From: W0P28-013 sp051878315
GTDB taxonomy: Bacteria > Bacteroidota > Bacteroidia > Bacteroidales > Paludibacteraceae
DNA length: 64,000 nt
Assembly: GCA_051878315.1 (NCBI GenBank)
Contig: JBJEJW010000066.1
Coordinates: 31,242-95,241, forward strand
Direction of reading: 5' to 3'
Both the position numbers and the translations under genes were made by a program. Shown here in pieces: positions 33,159-42,623 of this stretch (position 1 is the stretch's first letter; each line of letters starts with the position of its first letter). The notes beneath the pieces are model-generated. The model searched no databases, was not told where the DNA came from, and saw nothing but the letters and a program-made list of their open reading frames with translations.

Positions 33159-35894
33159 TTAGAACCATGTCGAGTTGCGACTGTTATCGCTACGTTTTTC
33201 GTATTTCAAATCTTGTAACATCGATGCGTTGACGCCGATGGTTACCATATACGATTTGTAACGCCCGAACGGCGACACGCTGGCCGAAAGACGCCAACAG
33301 TGCAGGTCGCGCACGATGGACAATGTCATTTGTGTTACTTTCAATTCTTTCAGGTCGAACGAACCGCTGTAGTTCAACCGCCATTTGGGTGTCGGATTGA
33401 TGTGCCCCGAAAAACTCAGGTTGTGCGTCCACTCACGTTTATAGTCCATCAATTCGTAATCGAAATTGCTGCCGGTGCGCCATGCTACCGAATAGTTGAT
33501 AGTGAAACTCCACGATACTTCGGGCTTGGTGTAACCTTCGTCGTCGGCAGTAACGTTTGCCGATTTGTCGCGTTGCGCCTCTTTGTCGATGTTTGTCGGC
33601 TCGTCCATATTGAAGTTGACGCCCTCTTCCATCGGGTCATCAGTGTTGTCGTCGCGTGTCTTCTTGTCTTTTTTCTTGAATGTGTTGTTGTCGAACGTGT
33701 ACTGAAACGAAGTTCCCGTGCCCAAAAAACGCGGGAAATTACGTAATTCGTTGATGCGTACCGGATTGCCGTATTCGTTGAGGCCGTATTTGTACGGATC
33801 CCACGAACCGGCCAAGTTGAGCGAAAACGATTTTGTCAACTTGATGCGCAAACTTGTGCTGAAATTTTGCAGACGCAACGAGTCGGCTGCGAAATTATAA
33901 CCGCCCGAAATGGTAAAGTTGTCGATGATACTGACTTTTTTGTATTGCGTGGTGCCACTCTCTTCCGATTTTTTCTTGTCTTTCACTTTCATCTCGACAT
34001 TATTGCTGAGCGACCAGTTCAGTGCAGCCTGCATGCCACGTCCGGGCACACCATACATACCGCCGGAGTAGGGCGAATACACCACCGTTTCGTGCCGAAT
34101 TTTGTCGGCATTGTCTTTATCGACTAAAACCTTGTCGTAACTCTCGTAAAAATGCCACATCTTATCGCCCCAATCGGGATGATAGTTGAACGAAATCGAA
34201 GGCGTCATCACATGGCGAATCCGATCGACCTTGTCGCCAAACAACTTGCGTATCGGCGTGTAGTAACCATACAATTTGGTCTGTAGTGTGATGCCGGCTG
34301 TAAAGTCGTACACGTTGTAAAAACCGCTTACCGTGTCCAAAACCTCTTGCTGCAACTGCTTGTCCCACGAACGATTGACTTTGGTGAAATACATGCGGTC
34401 TTGAAACGTGAAACTTGGCGTTATCGACAGATATTTGAACAGCGTGAACGAAGCCGTTATAGGTAACTTGTGATTGATGGCGTTTTTCCAATCTTTCGCA
34501 AAATTCGATGTCAAAAATTGACTTTCTTTGCACGTAATGCTATTGGCAAATGTCATGTTGTACGACAATGCAATCTTTTCGTAAAAACGCTCTTTGCCTA
34601 CCGGGTTTTTACGTTTGAATGGATACACGCGACTCATGTTTATTGTCAAGTTGGGCAAAGTCAACGAAATGGTAGAGTCCTGCGAACGTTGCGATACCAA
34701 CGCATTGACCGATATGCTCCACGGACTTTCGGGGAAACGCTGTGTGTAGTTCACGCTCGAACTCGTAATGTTTTTCGATTGTTCAGCCGGATTGTAATAG
34801 TTGTTTACGTTGCTTTGGTTGTAACCGCTGGTAGTGAAATCAACCGATGCTGAAAATGTGGCAAATTGGCTCGCTTTTGGATCTTGACGATGTTGCCACG
34901 ACAATTTGAAATTGCGGTATTTGGCATAATCGGGCATATCTTTCTCACCGTAAACGTCTTCACGATAACTCGCACGAAAATTTCCGCTGAATTTGTAACG
35001 CAAGGCGTAGGTACTGCCAAGTTGTACGCCCCAAGTGCCTTTCGTATAAATCTCGCCGGTCACTTCAAGGTCTATATGGTCACTGATGGCAAAATAGTAA
35101 CCGCCGTTCTTCAAAAACAAACCGCGTTCCATCTCGTCGCCGTACGAAGGCATGATGATGCCTGACGAATACTTCGAAGTGAACGGGAAAAAACCGAACG
35201 GCACCGCCAACGGCAACGGCACATCGGCCATTACCAAATAGGCAGGACCGGCTGCAATGTAACTACCCGGCTTCACTTTGGCTTTGGTCAGTTGCATATA
35301 AAAGTGCGGATGGTCGTGGTTGTCGCATGTGGTGTATTTGCCGCCCTGCATGTACATCTCTTCATTCTCCAAACGCTTTGCCTTGTCGGCCACAATGTAA
35401 CCTTCGCCCTGCTGTGTTACACCACCGCGAATGAAACCGCGCCGTGTACGAAAATTGTACGACATCTCTTTCGACGAATAGGGCTGGTCGCCATCTTTGA
35501 AAACAGGCAATCCGCTTTCGTTGCCGAGACTGTCAACCGTGCCGCTGGCATAGACTGTACTGCTGTCCATATTCATGCGGATAAAATCGGCCTCGAGTTC
35601 GATGGGGCGCGATTGCTCGTAGCGCACTTTGCCTTGACCATACAAGATGCCGTTGCCGGTACCATAAAAAACGATGGAATCGTTGCATTTGTAACGAATG
35701 GGAGCATCAATGTCGCTCTTTTTGCGCGGAGACACCACAGCCTGTTGCAACAGGGTAGTGTCGGTCGGCATTACACTATCCGATGCGTTTGGGCTGATAT
35801 GCAACGAGTCAATCGGCGTGCTTTCTTGCGCGCGTGCGCATAAAAAAACAACCGTCAAAAGACCTATAGCGAAATGTAATCTTTTGAATCTCAA
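33159..35894 (-). CDS. lptD: LptD-like LPS-assembly outer membrane protein
   Basis: 911 residues with a signal peptide (about 1-22, ending CARAQ). An OstA/LptA-like beta-jellyroll (about 60-215: GILYGQGKVRYEQSRPIELEADFI, VYASGTVDSLGN) is followed by a large C-terminal barrel of roughly 650 residues. This matches the arrangement that inserts lipopolysaccharide into the outer leaflet with LptE. It lies divergent from an N-acetylmuramoyl-L-alanine amidase, a gene order I recall in other Bacteroidales. A minus-strand TAACTTTG element lies about 40 nt upstream of the start. Confidence 0.88.
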   Translation of the reverse strand: MRFKRLHFAIGLLTVVFLCARAQESTPIDSLHISPNASDSVMPTDTTLLQQAVVSPRKKSDIDAPIRYKCNDSIVFYGTGNGILYGQGKVRYEQSRPIELEADFIRMNMDSSTVYASGTVDSLGNESGLPVFKDGDQPYSSKEMSYNFRTRRGFIRGGVTQQGEGYIVADKAKRLENEEMYMQGGKYTTCDNHDHPHFYMQLTKAKVKPGSYIAAGPAYLVMADVPLPLAVPFGFFPFTSKYSSGIIMPSYGDEMERGLFLKNGGYYFAISDHIDLEVTGEIYTKGTWGVQLGSTYALRYKFSGNFRASYREDVYGEKDMPDYAKYRNFKLSWQHRQDPKASQFATFSASVDFTTSGYNQSNVNNYYNPAEQSKNITSSSVNYTQRFPESPWSISVNALVSQRSQDSTISLTLPNLTINMSRVYPFKRKNPVGKERFYEKIALSYNMTFANSITCKESQFLTSNFAKDWKNAINHKLPITASFTLFKYLSITPSFTFQDRMYFTKVNRSWDKQLQQEVLDTVSGFYNVYDFTAGITLQTKLYGYYTPIRKLFGDKVDRIRHVMTPSISFNYHPDWGDKMWHFYESYDKVLVDKDNADKIRHETVVYSPYSGGMYGVPGRGMQAALNWSLSNNVEMKVKDKKKSEESGTTQYKKVSIIDNFTISGGYNFAADSLRLQNFSTSLRIKLTKSFSLNLAGSWDPYKYGLNEYGNPVRINELRNFPRFLGTGTSFQYTFDNNTFKKKDKKTRDDNTDDPMEEGVNFNMDEPTNIDKEAQRDKSANVTADDEGYTKPEVSWSFTINYSVAWRTGSNFDYELMDYKREWTHNLSFSGHINPTPKWRLNYSGSFDLKELKVTQMTLSIVRDLHCWRLSASVSPFGRYKSYMVTIGVNASMLQDLKYEKRSDNSRNSTWF

Positions 35895-35932
35895 TGTTTT
35901 ACTAATGTGTAGTGCATACTTGGCACATTCTA

Positions 35933-35940
35933 CAAAGTTA
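35933..35940 (-). promoter_or_regulatory. Promoter element of lptD
   Basis: Minus-strand TAACTTTG matches TAnnTTTG, 39 nt upstream of the lptD start. Confidence 0.5.
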
Positions 35941-36024
35941 TAACTTTTTGCGCAAACTTTCGACGTGTCAGCAATAAAATATGTAAAAAAATAGTTTTTT
36001 GTCGTTCATCTCACCAAAAATGCG

Positions 36025-36032
36025 TACTTTTG
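36025..36032 (+). promoter_or_regulatory. Promoter element of the amidase gene
   Basis: TACTTTTG matches TAnnTTTG. It lies about 100 nt ahead of the ATG at 36135, so the mRNA would have a long leader. Confidence 0.5.
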
Positions 36033-36134
36033 CAGTGTATAACCCAAAGCATAATCCTGCATTATGTATAACGCAAGAATGCAGAAAAACGTTGCACAAA
36101 AAAGGTTAATAATAACGAAAGCGTGTTGCTGGTA

Positions 36135-37292
36135 ATGAAACGAATAAGTTGCATATTGCTGTGTTTGCTGACACTTGTCGTCGGAGCATCGGCCAAACAG
36201 TTTACCGTCGTCATCGATGCCGGACATGGCGGCAAAGACCCGGGCGCATTGGGAAAACGCGGCCGTGAAAAAGACATCAATCTGCGTGTCGCCAAAGAAT
36301 TTGGACGCTTGGTGAGCGAGAATATGAGCGATGTAAAAGTCGTCTTCACGCGTGAAGACGATGTCTTTGTTCCTTTGCAAGATCGTTCGGCCATTGCCAA
36401 TCGCGCTAATGGCGATTTGTTCGTTTGCATCCACGTCAACGCCTCGAAATCAAGCGCAGCTTGTGGCGCCGAAACTTATACGATAGGATTGGCTAAATCG
36501 GATGCCAATTTCGAAGTCGCCAAACGCGAAAATTCGGTCATACTCCTTGAGGAAGGCTATAAGGAACGTTACCAAGGTTTCGACCCGCGCTCGCCCGAAT
36601 CGTATATCATGTTTGAATTTATGCAATCCAAATTCAGCGACCAAAGCATCGAAATGGCCGCTTATGTACAAGATGAATTTATCGCGGCCAAACGCTACAA
36701 TCGCGGCGTACGACAAGAAAATTTTTGGGTCTTGCATCAAACAAAAATGCCGAGTGTACTCATCGAACTCGGTTTCATATCCAATCCCGACGAAGAAAAA
36801 TATCTGCTATCCGATAACGGATGCAAAGAGTTGGCAAATGCTATTTACAACGCATTTGTGCGCTACAAACACGAATATGATCGCAAAAATAATGTCTCGC
36901 TTGTCGAAGTAACTCCCGAGAAACAACCGGCATCTGTCACAACGACCGCACGACCCACTGTTACCGATACCAAACCTGCCACGCCAACATTGTCTGTCGA
37001 TATTGAACCCGGCGTGAAGGCTGTGTACAAACTGCAAATATTCACGACAAGTCAGCCCATAACCGACCCGAACGATTCGCGTTTCAAAGGCCTGCAATGC
37101 GAGTGTTACGAGGAAAACGGCACATTCAAATACACTTACGGCGCAAATACAAATTTGGGCATCATACAAAAAATCAAAGCCGAAATCAGCGGAAAATTTC
37201 CGCAAGCGTTTATCGTGGCCTTTTATCAAGGTCAAAAAATTACGCTGCAAGAGGCTAAAACCATCAATTCTACCGTTAAATCATCAAAGTAA
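36135..37292 (+). CDS. N-acetylmuramoyl-L-alanine amidase (Amidase_3)
   Basis: 385 residues from ATG 36135. A signal peptide (about 1-20, ending GASAK) precedes a zinc amidase domain (about 23-240). Zinc ligands are His31 (VIDAGHGGKDPG), Glu45 and the His of CIHVNAS, with catalytic Glu in LIELGFISN. It cleaves the bond between MurNAc and the stem peptide, mainly during cell division. A C-terminal SPOR-like region (about 295-370) could direct it to the septum. Divergent from lptD; the MCE gene follows after 20 nt. The EnvC-like protein (25.8 kb) is a candidate activator. Confidence 0.9.
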   Translation: MKRISCILLCLLTLVVGASAKQFTVVIDAGHGGKDPGALGKRGREKDINLRVAKEFGRLVSENMSDVKVVFTREDDVFVPLQDRSAIANRANGDLFVCIHVNASKSSAACGAETYTIGLAKSDANFEVAKRENSVILLEEGYKERYQGFDPRSPESYIMFEFMQSKFSDQSIEMAAYVQDEFIAAKRYNRGVRQENFWVLHQTKMPSVLIELGFISNPDEEKYLLSDNGCKELANAIYNAFVRYKHEYDRKNNVSLVEVTPEKQPASVTTTARPTVTDTKPATPTLSVDIEPGVKAVYKLQIFTTSQPITDPNDSRFKGLQCECYEENGTFKYTYGANTNLGIIQKIKAEISGKFPQAFIVAFYQGQKITLQEAKTINSTVKSSK

Positions 37293-37312
37293 ACAACCAA
37301 AATACATTAGTT

Positions 37313-38224
37313 ATGATGAAAAAAATCTTTACTCGCGAAGTGAAAATCGGCTTATCATTTATTTTAGCCATTGTTTGTATCGTCTTCGGACTCAATTACT
37401 TAAAAGGCATCAATATCTTCGCTCCAAGCAATCGGTATTACGCCGAATTCGATAACTTGGACGGACTTGTCGTGTCGAACAATGTGGTTGTGCGCGGCTA
37501 TAAAGTCGGGCAGGTAACCGAAATTACATACGATTTTACGTTGGAACATCCGTTCGTGGTTACCATCTTGGTTGATGACGAAATTCGTTTGCCTTTAGGC
37601 TCGACCATGCTGTTGCGCGACGACGGTTTGATGGGCGGAAAAGTAATCGACATCGTCTATGGCGACCAATCCGAACTGTATGCTGTTGGCGATACGATAC
37701 CGTCGGACATGGTTCCGGGATTGATGGCCGTGGTCGGACAACTTGTGCCACGTCTCGAAGGCACTATTTCGCGCGTCGATTCGGTTCTCGAATCGGTTAA
37801 TACACTCGTGGCATCGCCCGAAATCAAAAATAGTCTGAAATCGATAGAACGCGTCACTGCCGACTTGCAAGTGTCGTCGGCGCAACTGAAACGCGTCATG
37901 AATACGCAACTGCCCGGCATTATGACAGACATCAATACGGTTACCGGCGACTTGAAAAAAGTATCAGGTGACCTGCGACAAATTGAATTTGCCGAACTCT
38001 TCGCACGCATCGACCGCACGGTAAACAATTTGCAAATATTTTCCGATAAACTCAATTCGAACGAAGGTACCATCGGCAAACTGATGAACGACAATGCACT
38101 CTACGACAACCTGAATACAACTGTCGGCAGTGTCAACGAATTGGTAATCGATCTGAAGGCCAATCCGAAACGATATGTGCATTTTTCGCTCTTCGGTGCC
38201 AAAGAAAAGAAGGATAAAAAATAA
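37313..38224 (+). CDS. MCE family protein (MlaD-like)
   Basis: 303 residues. One N-terminal transmembrane helix (about 12-30) leads into an MCE domain (about 37-118: YYAEFDNLDGLVVSNNVVVRG, then LRDDGLMGGKVIDI). A long helical tail (about 135-290) follows, which could form a needle or contact partner subunits. MCE proteins form hexameric rings that carry phospholipids between membranes with an ABC transporter. No ATPase or permease gene is adjacent here, so those partners would lie elsewhere. It is directly downstream of the amidase and probably co-transcribed with it. Confidence 0.9.
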   Translation: MMKKIFTREVKIGLSFILAIVCIVFGLNYLKGINIFAPSNRYYAEFDNLDGLVVSNNVVVRGYKVGQVTEITYDFTLEHPFVVTILVDDEIRLPLGSTMLLRDDGLMGGKVIDIVYGDQSELYAVGDTIPSDMVPGLMAVVGQLVPRLEGTISRVDSVLESVNTLVASPEIKNSLKSIERVTADLQVSSAQLKRVMNTQLPGIMTDINTVTGDLKKVSGDLRQIEFAELFARIDRTVNNLQIFSDKLNSNEGTIGKLMNDNALYDNLNTTVGSVNELVIDLKANPKRYVHFSLFGAKEKKDKK

Positions 38225-38592
38225 CGTTTTTCGGGCGTTTTTATTTAGACGAAATCTAAATAAGAAAAAATATTTTTTTTCTTGCTTCTTACAAAAAAAC
38301 ACCTCAAAAACCGCCCAATTTTTAGGTGGTTTCGATGGGTTCGCCGACTATCGTTCCGTGAAATACTTTATAAATGTTATATATTGATAATGAGCGAATT
38401 AGTATTAAAATGTTGATAATCAGAAACCCATTTTAAGCACTTGAAAATAAAAGGTTTAAGTACGAAAGAAAAAACTCAAAAAATGTTGCCGTTTTTTTTA
38501 TTGAAAAAAGAGTGCGACCTTTGCACCGAAAAACCTGTTGATAATTTTTTGAAAAAGATATAAACAATCGCAACTTTACATTTTTTACAACG
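38225..38592. other. AT-rich spacer before dnaA; possible origin-like or dnaA regulatory region
   Basis: 368 nt without a gene, with long A and T runs (38240-38290, 38490-38505). TGTTGATAA (reverse TTATCAACA, one change from the DnaA box TTATCCACA) occurs at 38411-38419 and 38536-38544, with a weaker relative at 38382-38390, all in one orientation. GACCTTTG at 38516-38523 is a near-consensus -7 element for dnaA. This could be an origin or a self-regulated dnaA promoter; the sequence does not distinguish the two. Confidence 0.4.
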
Positions 38593-39981
38593 ATGATGAC
38601 ACCCCAAGAGCTGTGGAATAGATGTTTGAAAGTAATTAAGGACAATATCTCGGAAGCTGCGTATTCGACGTGGTTCGAACCTATTGTGCCGTTGAAATAC
38701 GAAAACGGAGAATTTGTATTGCAAGTACCCAGCATGTTTTTCTATGAATACATCGAAGAAAAATTTGCAGAACTATTGCGTGTAACGCTGTATCGCGAGG
38801 TGGGTGAGGGTACGAAACTCCTATATCGCATTATGGTCGATAAAGCGGCAACAACGACCATTCCCGCCGAAGACAAAACTGTAGTAGCCGAGCGCGTGTC
38901 CGACAAAATCGTAAAATCCGGCATCAATCCGTTCGAACCGGTTGTACAACAAGACATCGACCCGCAACTGAACGCAGCGTACAACTTCAATACATTCATC
39001 GAAGGTACGAGCAATAAATTGGCTCGCGCAGCCGGTATCAGCATCGCCAACGAACCCGGAAAAACCATTTTCAACCCGCTTTTCTTATTTGGCAAATCGG
39101 GCGTCGGCAAAACACACTTGGTTAATGCCATCGGCATGATGACCAAACAACTCTATCCCGAAAAACGCGTGCTGTATGTGTCGGCCAATCTGTTTCAAAT
39201 TCAGTACACCGATGCCGTTCGTCGCAACGAAACAAACGACTTCTTGAATTTTTACAGCAATATCGATGTGCTGATTTTGGATGATATTCACGAATTTATG
39301 GATAAACAGGGAACGCAAAAAACCTTCTTCCATATCTTCAACCACTTGCATCAAAACGGCAAACAAATCATCATGACGTGCGACCGTGCGCCTGGCTCGC
39401 TCGAAGGCATGGAAGAACGGCTGCTCACACGCTTCCAGTGGGGCTTAAGTGCCGAAATCAATATGCCCGATTTCGAATTGCGTAAAGCCATATTGAAAAG
39501 CAAGATTTATAAAGATGGTTTGGAAATCTCTGAAGAGGTGATTGACTATATCGCGACTAATGTAACCGATAGTGTACGCAATCTGGAAGGCGTGTTGGTA
39601 TCGTTGTTGGCGCATGCCACACTGACCGACGAGGATATTGATTTGGCTTTGGCAGAGAAAGTTGTGGGCAAAGTGGTATCGGCGACGCCAAATGTCATTT
39701 CGGTCGAAAAAATACGCGATATGGTGTGCGACTATTTTTCGCTTTCGCTTGATGCATTCATGTCGAAAACACGTAAGCGCGAAATCGCTACGGCACGTCA
39801 AGTGGCTATGTATCTGTCGAAACAATACACCAAAAGTTCGCTGTCGGCCATCGGAAAACTTATCGGCGGGCGCGACCACGCCACGGTGTTGCATGCGTGC
39901 GGCGTAGTAAACGACTTGATGGACACGGATAAAAACTTCAGAATGAGTGTCAAAGAGTTGGAACAACGTCTGAAAGGATAA
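38593..39981 (+). CDS. dnaA: Chromosomal replication initiator protein DnaA
   Basis: 462 residues, normal length. Domain I (about 1-80) starts with the typical ELWNRCLKVIKDNI. The AAA+ domain has Walker A GKSGVGKT (167-174), Walker B LILDDIHEF and the arginine-bearing LLTRFQWGL. Domain IV (about 370-462) has the helix-turn-helix signature GGRDHATVLHAC that binds DnaA boxes. It opens the replication origin with ATP. DnaA-box-like sites lie just upstream and may mediate autoregulation. miaA follows after 57-84 nt depending on its start. Confidence 0.97.
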   Translation: MMTPQELWNRCLKVIKDNISEAAYSTWFEPIVPLKYENGEFVLQVPSMFFYEYIEEKFAELLRVTLYREVGEGTKLLYRIMVDKAATTTIPAEDKTVVAERVSDKIVKSGINPFEPVVQQDIDPQLNAAYNFNTFIEGTSNKLARAAGISIANEPGKTIFNPLFLFGKSGVGKTHLVNAIGMMTKQLYPEKRVLYVSANLFQIQYTDAVRRNETNDFLNFYSNIDVLILDDIHEFMDKQGTQKTFFHIFNHLHQNGKQIIMTCDRAPGSLEGMEERLLTRFQWGLSAEINMPDFELRKAILKSKIYKDGLEISEEVIDYIATNVTDSVRNLEGVLVSLLAHATLTDEDIDLALAEKVVGKVVSATPNVISVEKIRDMVCDYFSLSLDAFMSKTRKREIATARQVAMYLSKQYTKSSLSAIGKLIGGRDHATVLHACGVVNDLMDTDKNFRMSVKELEQRLKG

Positions 39982-40065
39982 ACAAACGACAAGAAATACA
40001 TTACTCTCAGACTGCATTCAACGGGAAAAATACTTTGGATGCAGTCTTTGTTTTCGATAGATGCA

Positions 40066-40992
40066 ATGGGGCAATCCAATTACGATATATTGACGATAAT
40101 AGGCCCGACAGCCTCCGGAAAAACAGCATTGGCGGCGCATACGGCGGCCGTACTTGATGGCGAAATCATCAGTGCCGACTCGCGCCAAGTGTATCGCGGC
40201 ATGAATATCGGCACGGGGAAAGATTTGGCTGATTATGTGGTTGTCGACCGGCAGATTCCGTATCATTTAATTGACATTGTCGATGCCGGTTATAAATATA
40301 ATTTGTACGAATATCAGCGCGATTTTGCTGCGGCGTATGCTACGGTATGCCGACACGGTCGTGTGCCGGTGTTGTGCGGTGGTACAGGTTTGTATGTCGA
40401 AGCCGTTTTGAGTGCTTACAAATTAGTGGCTGTACCCGAAAATCCTGATTTGCGACACTCTCTTGCAGGCAAAACCCTTGATGAACTGACAGCTTTGCTG
40501 CAAACTTACAAAACTTTGCACAATACGACAGATGTCGATACAGTAAAACGTGCTGTGCGTGCCATCGAGATAGCCGATTATTATCGCAAAAATCCGCAGA
40601 TAGAATCCGATTTTCCGCGCCTCCGACCGTTGATAATAGGTGTGGCGGTTGATCGCGAGTTGCGGCGTTCTAAAATCTCGCATCGGTTGCGTACTCGTCT
40701 CGACGAAGGCATGGTCGATGAGGTGCGGCAACTGCTGGCCGATGGTGTTCCTGCTGAAAATTTGACATACTATGGACTTGAGTATAAGTTTGTTACAAAT
40801 TATTTGTTGGGTCATCTGACATTCGACGAGATGGTCGGTCAACTCGAAATTGCCATCCATCAATTTGCAAAACGCCAAATGACGTGGTTTCGCGGTATGG
40901 AACGACGCGGTTTTGTTATCCATTGGATAGATGCGCAGCAGCCGATGTCCGATAAGGTGGCACAAGTGTGCAATCTGTGGCATGGTATGTAG
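40066..40992 (+). CDS. miaA: tRNA dimethylallyltransferase
   Basis: 308 residues from ATG 40066 (an upstream Met at 40039 adds nine residues). It transfers an isopentenyl group to A37 of tRNAs reading UNN codons. The P-loop is IIGPTASGKT (residues 11-20 from the chosen start). The substrate signature ISADSRQVYRGMNIGTGK is intact, as are VLCGGTGLYVEAVL and the C-terminal RQMTWFRG. A TYYGLEYK segment matches the usual family YPEL/GYKE area in Bacteroidota. Same strand as dnaA. Confidence 0.93.
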   Translation: MGQSNYDILTIIGPTASGKTALAAHTAAVLDGEIISADSRQVYRGMNIGTGKDLADYVVVDRQIPYHLIDIVDAGYKYNLYEYQRDFAAAYATVCRHGRVPVLCGGTGLYVEAVLSAYKLVAVPENPDLRHSLAGKTLDELTALLQTYKTLHNTTDVDTVKRAVRAIEIADYYRKNPQIESDFPRLRPLIIGVAVDRELRRSKISHRLRTRLDEGMVDEVRQLLADGVPAENLTYYGLEYKFVTNYLLGHLTFDEMVGQLEIAIHQFAKRQMTWFRGMERRGFVIHWIDAQQPMSDKVAQVCNLWHGM

Positions 40993-41107
40993 GAAATGCG
41001 CACATTTTCAGTAATCGACACTGCTGCTGCATGTCGCACGAAATGATAAAATGGAAGTTTTGATACAAAAAAACGTTTTTTTGTATGTTTGTTTCAATAA
41101 AAAATCG

Positions 41108-41115
41108 TATCTTTG
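41108..41115 (+). promoter_or_regulatory. Promoter element of the YfgM-like gene
   Basis: TATCTTTG, an exact consensus match, is about 80 nt before the ATG. Confidence 0.6.
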
Positions 41116-41195
41116 CACGTTGAAAACGTAAAGGATGCAAAGCATGTTGAATGTTTTCGGTGTGAATGACAGAATAAATTAATAATCAGATAATT

Positions 41196-41882
41196 ATGGC
41201 TCAAAAGAAAAAAGAACAGGAAGATGTTCGCTTGGAGAATATGCAGGAAGCATTAAGTAAATCCGAAGCATTTATTGAACAATACCACAAACAACTTGTT
41301 ATTGGTGTAGCGGTTGTCGTTGCAGTTGTGGTAGCGGTGATATTGTTCAATGTTTATTATTTGGCTCCGCGCGAACAAGAAGCGCAAGAGGCGTTGTTGC
41401 CGGCTGTTGCAGCGTTTGAAAATGATCAATACGAAATTGCATTGCGCGGTGATGAATCGTTTGATGGATTTGCCGCCATTGTCGATGAGTATGGTTTGAC
41501 AGATGCCGGCGAACTTGCTGCGTACTATGCCGGTGTATGTGCTTATCAACTCGGAGAATACGAAGCGGCTGTTGATTATTTGGATAAATTTGATAATTCG
41601 TCGGTAAATTTGGCACCGGCGGCACGTATGTTGCAAGGCGATGCCTATAGCAATTTGGAAGAGTATAAAAAGGCAGCAAAATGTTTTGAAAAAGCCGCCG
41701 ACAGCGAAAGTATGTTGGTAGCGCCTCGTGCTCTGAAAAAAGCCGGTTTGGCTTACGAAGCCCTTGGCGAATATGCCAAAGCGGTGAAAGTGTATACGCT
41801 GATTAAAGAGAAATATTTTCAGTCGCAAGAGGCAGCCGATATCGAAAAATATATCGTGCGTGCTACGGCTCTGGAGGAATAA
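41196..41882 (+). CDS. Membrane-anchored TPR protein, YfgM-like
   Basis: 228 residues. One transmembrane helix (about 34-56, LVIGVAVVVAVVVAVILF) follows a charged cytoplasmic N-terminus. TPR units then occupy about 100-215: AAYYAGVCAYQLGEYEAAVD, LQGDAYSNLEEYKKAAKCFE and KKAGLAYEALGEYAKAVKVY. The layout resembles YfgM, an inner-membrane TPR protein linked to periplasmic chaperones and the Sec translocon. The same gene precedes ribH in other Bacteroidota as far as I recall. A strong terminator follows its stop. Confidence 0.82.
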   Translation: MAQKKKEQEDVRLENMQEALSKSEAFIEQYHKQLVIGVAVVVAVVVAVILFNVYYLAPREQEAQEALLPAVAAFENDQYEIALRGDESFDGFAAIVDEYGLTDAGELAAYYAGVCAYQLGEYEAAVDYLDKFDNSSVNLAPAARMLQGDAYSNLEEYKKAAKCFEKAADSESMLVAPRALKKAGLAYEALGEYAKAVKVYTLIKEKYFQSQEAADIEKYIVRATALEE

Positions 41883-41902
41883 ACATCTGTAAATGAGGAA
41901 CA

Positions 41903-41938
41903 AACCGTTTTGAACAATTTGTTCGGAACGGTTTTTTG
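41903..41938 (+). terminator. Strong terminator or attenuator between YfgM-like gene and ribH
   Basis: AAACCGTTTTGAAC pairs along its length (with G-T pairs) with GTTCGGAACGGTTTT around a 5-nt loop, ending in a T-run. It sits only 24 nt before the ribH ATG, with no promoter element seen in between. Confidence 0.8.
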
Positions 41939-41962
41939 TTTCACAATAATAAAAAAGAAAAA

Positions 41963-42460
41963 ATGGCGACACAATATCATAATTTGTCGAATTACGATGC
42001 AGCGGCTATGCCCGATAAACAAGATGTGCAAAATCAACGTTATGCCATCGTCGTAGCCGATTGGAATGAGAATGTTACGTTTCGTTTGCTGGATGGCGCC
42101 ATCGAAGCACTGATTGCCAACGGCGTCAAGCCGGACAACATTATCGTAAAACATGTACCGGGTACATTTGAGTTGACTTTTGGTGCAAAAATGATTTTGC
42201 GCGAACAAGCATCGGTTAATGCTGTGATTGTCATCGGGTGTGTGATACAAGGCGATACGCCGCATTTTGACTTTGTGTGCAGCGGAGTAACGCAAGGTAT
42301 TGCTGCATTAAATGCCGATGAAAAATATCGTGTTCCGATTATATTCAGTGTGCTGACAACAAACACGATGCAGCAAGCCCTCGATCGTGCCGGCGGGGCG
42401 TTGGGTAACAAAGGTATTGAGGGAGCAGTAACGGCAATCAGAATGGCCAATTTGTTTTAA
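41963..42460 (+). CDS. ribH: 6,7-dimethyl-8-ribityllumazine synthase
   Basis: 165 residues from ATG 41963. It joins 5-amino-6-ribitylaminouracil with 3,4-dihydroxy-2-butanone 4-phosphate in riboflavin synthesis and forms 60-meric or pentameric shells. Motifs are VVADWNENVT (substrate loop), VPGTFELTFGAK, GCVIQGDTPHFDFVC (catalytic His region) and the TTNTMQQALDRAGG stretch, all intact. A hairpin with a T-run lies between the upstream gene and this one, so ribH may be attenuated or have an unrecognised start site. No other rib gene is nearby. Convergent with clpX. Confidence 0.95.
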   Translation: MATQYHNLSNYDAAAMPDKQDVQNQRYAIVVADWNENVTFRLLDGAIEALIANGVKPDNIIVKHVPGTFELTFGAKMILREQASVNAVIVIGCVIQGDTPHFDFVCSGVTQGIAALNADEKYRVPIIFSVLTTNTMQQALDRAGGALGNKGIEGAVTAIRMANLF

Positions 42461-42572
42461 GGTAAGATAAAACCAAGTGGGTGAGCGGATTGTTGGCTTT
42501 TTCTTCTTTCATGCCGTTCGCTTGGTAAATATTTTGTAACGCGCTATATTACAGATTGATATATGTGTGATA

Positions 42573-42618
42573 AAACAAGAACGTTACCTCGTTTGAGGTA
42601 CGCTCTTGTTTATCTTTT
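42573..42618. terminator. Terminator between convergent ribH and clpX
   Basis: AAACAAGA with inner arm TTACCTC pairs with GAGGTA and TCTTGTTT around GTTT, then a T-rich tail on the plus strand. The A-run on the left makes it usable in both directions. Confidence 0.75.
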
Positions 42619-42623
42619 TTAGC

